The notes beneath the pieces are model-generated. The model was not told the origin of the DNA. It did not search any database and saw only the letters and a program-made list of their open reading frames with translations. From Phaeodactylum tricornutum CCAP 1055/1 (lineage: Eukaryota > Bacillariophyta > Bacillariophyceae > Surirellales > Neidiaceae), in the NCBI RefSeq assembly GCF_000150955.2, contig NC_011677.1:659555-723554 (forward strand): a stretch of DNA of 64,000 nt, read 5' to 3'. Each line of letters starts with the position of its first letter. The stretch's first letter is position 1. This document shows positions 59,285 through 64,000 of the stretch, in pieces. The translations under genes were made by a program, and so were the position numbers.

Positions 59285-60225
59285 ATGTTTGTCAAGCCCT
59301 TGTTGAGTCGAGCATCGTCCCGAGCCGCGACGCTTGCGGCTCGATCGTCCCGTGCGTTGGCACCTACCACGCGACTGGCATCCCGATCCTTGAGTACGGC
59401 CGTGGGAGCGCAGTTGCAAGCCTTGACGACGGAATATCCGCACTTGGATGTCGTTCGATACGAACACAAGAATCGCGTCTGGAGTTTGCAGCATGTGCAG
59501 TACTATTCCGATGCACTGGCGATCGGTCTGATGGAAAACAATTTGCAACCCGGGGATGTCGTGCTTTCCTGGTTGCCCGAACATTTTTCCGAACAGGTAC
59601 GTCAAGGGCGACTGGATTGCAGCTCGTTCATCACACTGAATTAACACGTCATCCCAATCTATCTGCTTTTCGTGTTCAGATGGTATTGCAGTTCGCCTGT
59701 GCCAAGTCTGGCCTAGTCTTGTACACGCTGGATCCGATGCTCGCTACCACCGACCGAGAGAAGGCGAAAGAAGCTTTGGCCAAGGCTTTGGAAATCACCA
59801 AGGCCAATGTATTGGTTTCCCAAGAAGCTGGAAATGACGTGAATTACATTAGCTTGGGACACAGTGTGATTCCCGAACTGCGCATTTTCGACTTTAGTCT
59901 GGGCATACCCTTTATTACACCGCGATTTCCGCATTTACGCTTTCCGATTCACACAGGTTTTGATCAGGACGATAAAGAAGGGTGGCTGCCTTTGCGTCAC
60001 ATGGTAGTACCATCAGGAAACCTAGAAACCTTTGTGGACCCTGCCAAAATCTCGAAGGATACGCCTTTGGCGGGAGAGTTGCTTATCGGTGCAGATGGAG
60101 TTCCCACCGGTGTAGGCAAGACGTTGTCGAACGAACAAGTGGTCAAGAACAAAATCTGGCCAACTTTTGCCAAGGTTTTGGCCAAGGAATACCACGAAAT
60201 TAAAGGCGTGGGTGTCGTCTTTTAG
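59285..60225 (+). CDS. Half-length acyl-CoA-synthetase-like mitochondrial protein, two exons
   Basis: Exons 59285-59596 and 59680-60225 (GAACAG|GTACGT...GTTCAG|ATG, phase 0) give 285 residues. The first about 40 residues (MFVKPLLSRASSRAATLAARSSRALAPTTRLASRSLST) are a textbook mitochondrial presequence. Next, DVVRYEHKNRVWSLQHVQYYSDALAIGLMENNLQPGDVVLSWLPEHFSEQMVLQFACAKSGLVLYTLDP matches the N-terminus of AMP-dependent synthetases/acyl-CoA ligases (W.....L...A..L...G...GD.V..WLPN..E......A..K.G....), but the protein stops at about half the usual 550 residues: no phosphate-binding TSGTTG-PK loop, no adenylation motifs. It therefore cannot be a ligase by the known mechanism. The reading frame is intact, which argues for a retained structural or binding role, not decay. 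Confidence 0.75.
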
Positions 60226-60530
60226 CATAAACACTAAGTATCAGCGTGGCGTGCCGCAATACAATTGACTTATTATTTTGTTGGAAAATATTTGTGGGAG
60301 TGTATCACGACTTCATAGCTAACGGCGGCCAGTAGCATTGATTGTGTTGTACGACGATTTTCATTCTCCAATCTTCCAGAGTGAGTCTACTCACTGTCAT
60401 TGACGCTTGACAGCCATCCCGAGCATTGCTCACACTCAAATTGAAAATATTGGCAATGGGCATTGCAATTTTTTGCAGGAATTCCATCTAACTGTGAAGT
60501 ATACCGAGGGCACGAGAGGAGGGTACAACA
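60226..60530. other. Convergent 3' region
   Basis: 305 bp between two 3' ends. Contains CTCACTGTCATTGACG near 60391 and CTAACTGTGAAG at 60488-60499, near matches to the dispersed motif. No gene. Confidence 0.4.
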
Positions 60531-63026
60531 TTAAAACAATCCCAAGTTCCAAAAAGGCCCTATCCCGTCTGACATGTTGAACAATCCAGGAATCTCGTAG
60601 TGATTCAAAGGTGGATCTATTAGTTCAGGGGGGATCAGGACGCTGTGGTGTCCTGACGTCAATTCGTGATCTAGCATAGGGCAGTGGTGCAGTGCATCCA
60701 CGAGTATTGGTTGCCAACGCCTCACGTTGATATCGTCAATGTTACCGGGACATACGCCACGATGAGATAAATACGGGTTCGCATAACGCACTGCTCGACA
60801 AAGAGCCGTCTCTGCACTTGGAACATCTGAATCTGCAAATCGTTTCCAGTAGTTCAAGCCAATCTTTTCCGCCATTCTTGCCATTGTAGTCCATCCCTGG
60901 AGTGTGAATGCCTGGTAATGCTCGCAAATTGGCCGTCTCAATTCGTGTGGTAGGGCTCCCGTGGTGGCATTCATCTGCCGTCGAATGCGAGAAATCGACC
61001 GATGCATTCGCGTGATTGCAAGTGGTAGATTACCAGCGTACAGCGCAAGTGGTGCCACTTGAACATCGAAAAACAGACCGTGATTATTGTCGGCAGAAAT
61101 CTGCCACCGACCCTGATCACTGGAAAGCAACCACTGAAGATAGTCTGCAAACCAATTGCGTAGCTGGTCAATCTCAGATTTAGATAGCGCGCCAGACTTT
61201 TCAATGAGTTTCACCCCATCCAAAAAGAAATATAGATCCTTCATTTCGATCAAGCCAGATGGGGACCCAACCATTTCTCGTCTTTTTTCGTTCCATTTGA
61301 CCTGAGCGAATTTCAAGTTTGCACTCATTCTTGTCTCATTGTAGATGAACCAATGGCGTAGGTTTTCCGCTGCCCGGTGGGCGTACGTAGTGTTTCCAGT
61401 TACCGCGTACGCCAAGGCCAAGACAGTAGTGTTAAACTTCATTGCCATCAATTTTGTCCGATCATATTTTTCGCTCCCTTCACTAAATGCGACGGTTCCA
61501 GGCACACGCTCACCATCTCGTAGAACAAATGGTTTCGAATAGTCTGTGTTTCCTGAGCTGTTCAACGTAGGCCATTGATATGGTGACACATGGAAGTAAT
61601 CATGACAATCATCAGAAACGCCGCAGCTGAACCGACGCTTGTCCATCACTGACCATGGTCCGAACGATAATGCTCTATTTGCCCGTTCCAAAAGCTCTTT
61701 CACAGGAGCTGGATGGTAACCAGCATTCCACATCTTACTCTCCTCTGCTAGTTGGCTCTCTGTGTAGTACAATAGTGTTGAAGATGATAGCCCATAAAGC
61801 TCCTGTGACGCTCGGAGATCCAACCTAACCAGCTGGGCAGATAGTTCTTGACCGGGTCGGTTCAGTTTTAGTAATTGTGTTCCCAGTTTGTCGCCATTTT
61901 CGATTCCAGAATGTATACAAGCTGCCCAACCCGCAACTGGAACGCCGTTTACGGAATCGGCCGCTTGCTCACGGTTTACGAAGTTAAGTTCCCAGTCTTC
62001 CCAAGGAATACCCTCGTCCCATCGTCCTTCGACGCCGATTCGGGTCAATAGCTCCGCTTTATCGCGGCGGCCGAACCGAAGATATTCGTTGTATTGCGCC
62101 AGGGCCGTACGATGAAATGCAATTTGTGGCTCTGCTGTGACATTGGTATCGAAAGATCCTTCGCGTTGATGAATGGGTGAAGTAAAATATTTTGCTCTCG
62201 GATACTTTTGCATAGACAACTGGATCGCATTCCAAGCTTCCTGCGTGAGAAAACAGTGTCCATCCCATGGAAGAATAAATTCCGCAGCGCTATTCTCTTT
62301 GCCATAGCGTAGCATGGCATTTCTCGCGCCATTGATGTTGGTAACATATCGGATTTTGTTGTGTTGCACACTTTGTTCAACAAGCGTCGCAGCCTTTTCT
62401 TCCGTCGAGAGTTTGATATAGTGCCTCGAATGAATTGAATCCTTACTGTCAAAAGAATACAAAATGCTGTCGTATTCGCGAAGCGAAAAAGGGATGATTG
62501 TGTACGTTTCATTACAAGACTTTAAGCGTTGGATGACTGCCTTCTCGACCTTCGCATCAGTAATTCGATTCAAAAACCAATGACGGGTTGTATTGGGAAA
62601 GGAAGGCTCGTTTTCAAGAATATATTCGAGAATTCGTAGTGTTTTGTTCAATGAGTTGGTCGAAGAAAGGGGATTCCCGATGGCCCGTACAACGACAATA
62701 GAACGAGTGGACGATCCCTTTGATAAAAGGGAAGTTGCTGTTACACTGGCTTGGATGCTTCTTGTTTCCGATTCCAGCGTTTCTGCACTCTTGTATAAGG
62801 TATCTATGCCCTCGAAGAATCCACTGATATTTTGTTTTTTAGCGCCTTTTTTGCCGGAAACTTCAACGAGCCTCCCTTTGTACTCATCAAAATCAAAACC
62901 ATCGCCAGGCATAGGCAAAGAGAACAAGGATCGCAACGCCAGAATATTGGCAGTTGTAAGAATCAACACAACCAAAGCAATCAGTTTAGCTGCCGAAGCA
63001 ATGCATTCGGCTTTTCTCGTTTTCAT
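60531..63026 (-). CDS. Type II membrane protein with a glycosyltransferase-like region and an alginate-lyase-like domain
   Basis: 831 residues from ATG at 63026; the frame upstream opens only at a TTG. A short basic N-terminus and one hydrophobic helix (AAKLIALVVLILTTANILAL, about 12-32) make a Golgi-type signal anchor. Residues about 100-420 hold SIVVVRAIGNPL, RYVTNINGARNAMLRYGK and ILPWDGHCFLTQEAW, reminiscent of nucleotide-sugar glycosyltransferases, although no sure DxD motif is identified. Residues about 500-760 match alginate-lyase/PL5-PL38-like alpha-barrel proteins: WSVMDKRRF, CHDYFHVSPYQWP, ALAYAVTGN..YAHRAAENLRHWF, ADNNHGLFFDVQ (the NNHG active-site motif, about 645) and PHELRRPICEHYQAFTLQGW. 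Nine or more N-glycosylation sites (NxS/T) support luminal exposure. A role in making or trimming uronate-containing cell-surface polysaccharide is inference. Confidence 0.78.
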   Translation of the reverse strand: MKTRKAECIASAAKLIALVVLILTTANILALRSLFSLPMPGDGFDFDEYKGRLVEVSGKKGAKKQNISGFFEGIDTLYKSAETLESETRSIQASVTATSLLSKGSSTRSIVVVRAIGNPLSSTNSLNKTLRILEYILENEPSFPNTTRHWFLNRITDAKVEKAVIQRLKSCNETYTIIPFSLREYDSILYSFDSKDSIHSRHYIKLSTEEKAATLVEQSVQHNKIRYVTNINGARNAMLRYGKENSAAEFILPWDGHCFLTQEAWNAIQLSMQKYPRAKYFTSPIHQREGSFDTNVTAEPQIAFHRTALAQYNEYLRFGRRDKAELLTRIGVEGRWDEGIPWEDWELNFVNREQAADSVNGVPVAGWAACIHSGIENGDKLGTQLLKLNRPGQELSAQLVRLDLRASQELYGLSSSTLLYYTESQLAEESKMWNAGYHPAPVKELLERANRALSFGPWSVMDKRRFSCGVSDDCHDYFHVSPYQWPTLNSSGNTDYSKPFVLRDGERVPGTVAFSEGSEKYDRTKLMAMKFNTTVLALAYAVTGNTTYAHRAAENLRHWFIYNETRMSANLKFAQVKWNEKRREMVGSPSGLIEMKDLYFFLDGVKLIEKSGALSKSEIDQLRNWFADYLQWLLSSDQGRWQISADNNHGLFFDVQVAPLALYAGNLPLAITRMHRSISRIRRQMNATTGALPHELRRPICEHYQAFTLQGWTTMARMAEKIGLNYWKRFADSDVPSAETALCRAVRYANPYLSHRGVCPGNIDDINVRRWQPILVDALHHCPMLDHELTSGHHSVLIPPELIDPPLNHYEIPGLFNMSDGIGPFWNLGLF

Positions 63027-64000
63027 GCGCAAAAAAAGTTTGTTCTTTCTGGAAAAACTGTGGTCACAGTCAATGGGATCCGTTGCAGGAAAGATGGAGA
63101 CTTTTACTTTCAGAGGCCGCACAAAGCAAGGTGCATCAAGATAAGTGCTTTGAATGTTCAGAAGAGACACTGCCCACAATATTATTGGCTTCGTCGACAG
63201 GCACAGAAAAGGAAAGTTGACAGAAAAACGATTTCCGACCGACAACTTTCCTCGAAATTAAATATCAAAGAACGGGAAACAGATTTTAAAAAATAGTAAA
63301 CCAAATATCTACTATAACATAAACGAGTATTTAACGAATAAACAGACCGAAGTCGCCTCTACCTACTAAATAGAGAGCAGTTACCGTTAATATAAGTCTC
63401 GAAGCGAAGCAAAGAATATAAGATCGACATGAGCATGCCTACCAATCTCACTCTAACGTTTAGGTAGCCGATGAGAAATCTGGCTGTTACAATTCATTTT
63501 GCTAGTAACAATCAACAATTTTGAAAAAGACGCTCTTATATTATTTTAGTGACACTTACATTCACCTATGCCCTTCAGTCCTACTTTCCGAATTGGAAAA
63601 GCAAATGGTCGAAATAATAGGTCTACCATGTATTTTTTAAGTAAAACCTACTTGTAGACAAGAGGCCACGTACTGGTTTTGGCCAAGACCTGGCCTTCTA
63701 CTTCTATTAACAGTAAGGCTGACAACAGGCCAAATTATATCTCAATACTGAAGTTTGGTGATAAGAATTCTTCTTTTTTAATGCGTTGTAACAGGGATAC
63801 TGTACAAGAATGGGCTGTAAGGAAAAGACTTCCAATGCCCCATTTGCAGGTATTCAAAAGGGATTGATTTGTTTACTAGTAGTGATTGAGCTTCAAGAGA
63901 TCACATACCAGATGACAAAAGTAGCAATGGGGCTGGCCATCATGCGAAATCATATCCTCACAAGTTGGATGCTCTAAGAACAACAGCAAACTGTGATTGA
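63027..64000. other. A/T-rich right edge of the window
   Basis: 974 bp with no supportable host gene. It includes an exact TCACAGTCAA motif (63063-63072) in the leader of the preceding gene. The last 350 bp are A/T-rich with a 62-codon frame at 63679-63867 whose codon use (AGG/AGA/AAA, TTT/ATA) differs from the neighbours; it may be the edge of a transposable element or an AT-rich gene continuing past the window. Confidence 0.3.

Noticed and set aside
1-64000. CRISPR arrays, rRNA genes, LTR or viral elements, bacterial-style operons
   Set aside because: No regularly spaced repeats, rRNA-like sequence, reverse transcriptase, integrase or capsid signatures were seen; the gene structure is eukaryotic.

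Overview
This is a nuclear contig from a compact eukaryotic genome, most likely a pennate diatom of the Phaeodactylum tricornutum type. That assignment is inference from gene content: short GT-AG introns (about 49-158 bp where I could place them), a polynucleotide phosphorylase precursor whose N-terminus looks like a diatom bipartite plastid presequence (signal peptide, then an A|F cleavage motif), several protein families that look stramenopile-specific, and typical eukaryotic housekeeping genes (LST8, EMC4, ECD, PRP18, prohibitin 2, AP sigma, RB). Genes lie on both strands, usually as divergent or convergent pairs with tiny 3' gaps (22 bp between ECD and PNPase). There are no operons. Several open frames begin at TTG or GTG by frame alone; I moved those starts to an ATG or to an inferred upstream exon.

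Layout. 1-8 kb: 3' end of LST8, a small RS-rich gene, a 0.6-kb inverted-repeat element, EMC4, ECD and plastid PNPase. 8-16 kb: GMP synthetase, a CHY/RING ubiquitin ligase, an AP-complex sigma subunit and a TPR protein. 16-24.5 kb: an OGFOD1/Tpa1-type prolyl hydroxylase, a five-exon atypical kinase, an F-box-like/JmjC protein and a three-repeat MYB. 24.5-37.6 kb: a WD40 protein with a PIP-box-like N-terminus, a globin, PRP18, a large disordered diatom protein, a photolyase/cryptochrome with a RanBP2 zinc finger, PHB2 and a DPH4-like J protein. 37.6-49 kb: sparser, with a 266-residue diatom-type helical-repeat protein, a SET-like/TPR/prolyl-hydroxylase fusion, a selenocysteine tRNA, a membrane-anchored beta-propeller protein, a probably peroxisomal KAPA synthase and a small orphan exon. 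49-64 kb: retinoblastoma-related protein, a large F-box-like protein, a histidine phosphatase, succinyl-CoA ligase alpha, a half-length AMP-ligase-like mitochondrial protein and a Golgi-type membrane protein with an alginate-lyase-like domain.

The genes do not form one pathway. The strongest points for follow-up are: (i) a well-folding tRNA-Sec with anticodon UCA at 43424-43512, implying UGA decoding as selenocysteine; (ii) a 9-mer, TGACTGTGA or its complement, found 14 times (12 outside coding sequence) where about 0.5 is expected by chance; (iii) unusual domain fusions (SET-like+TPR+P4H, photolyase+RanBP2 finger, glycosyltransferase-like+alginate lyase); and (iv) the 0.6-kb inverted-repeat element. 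No CRISPR array, rRNA, LTR element or viral element was seen.
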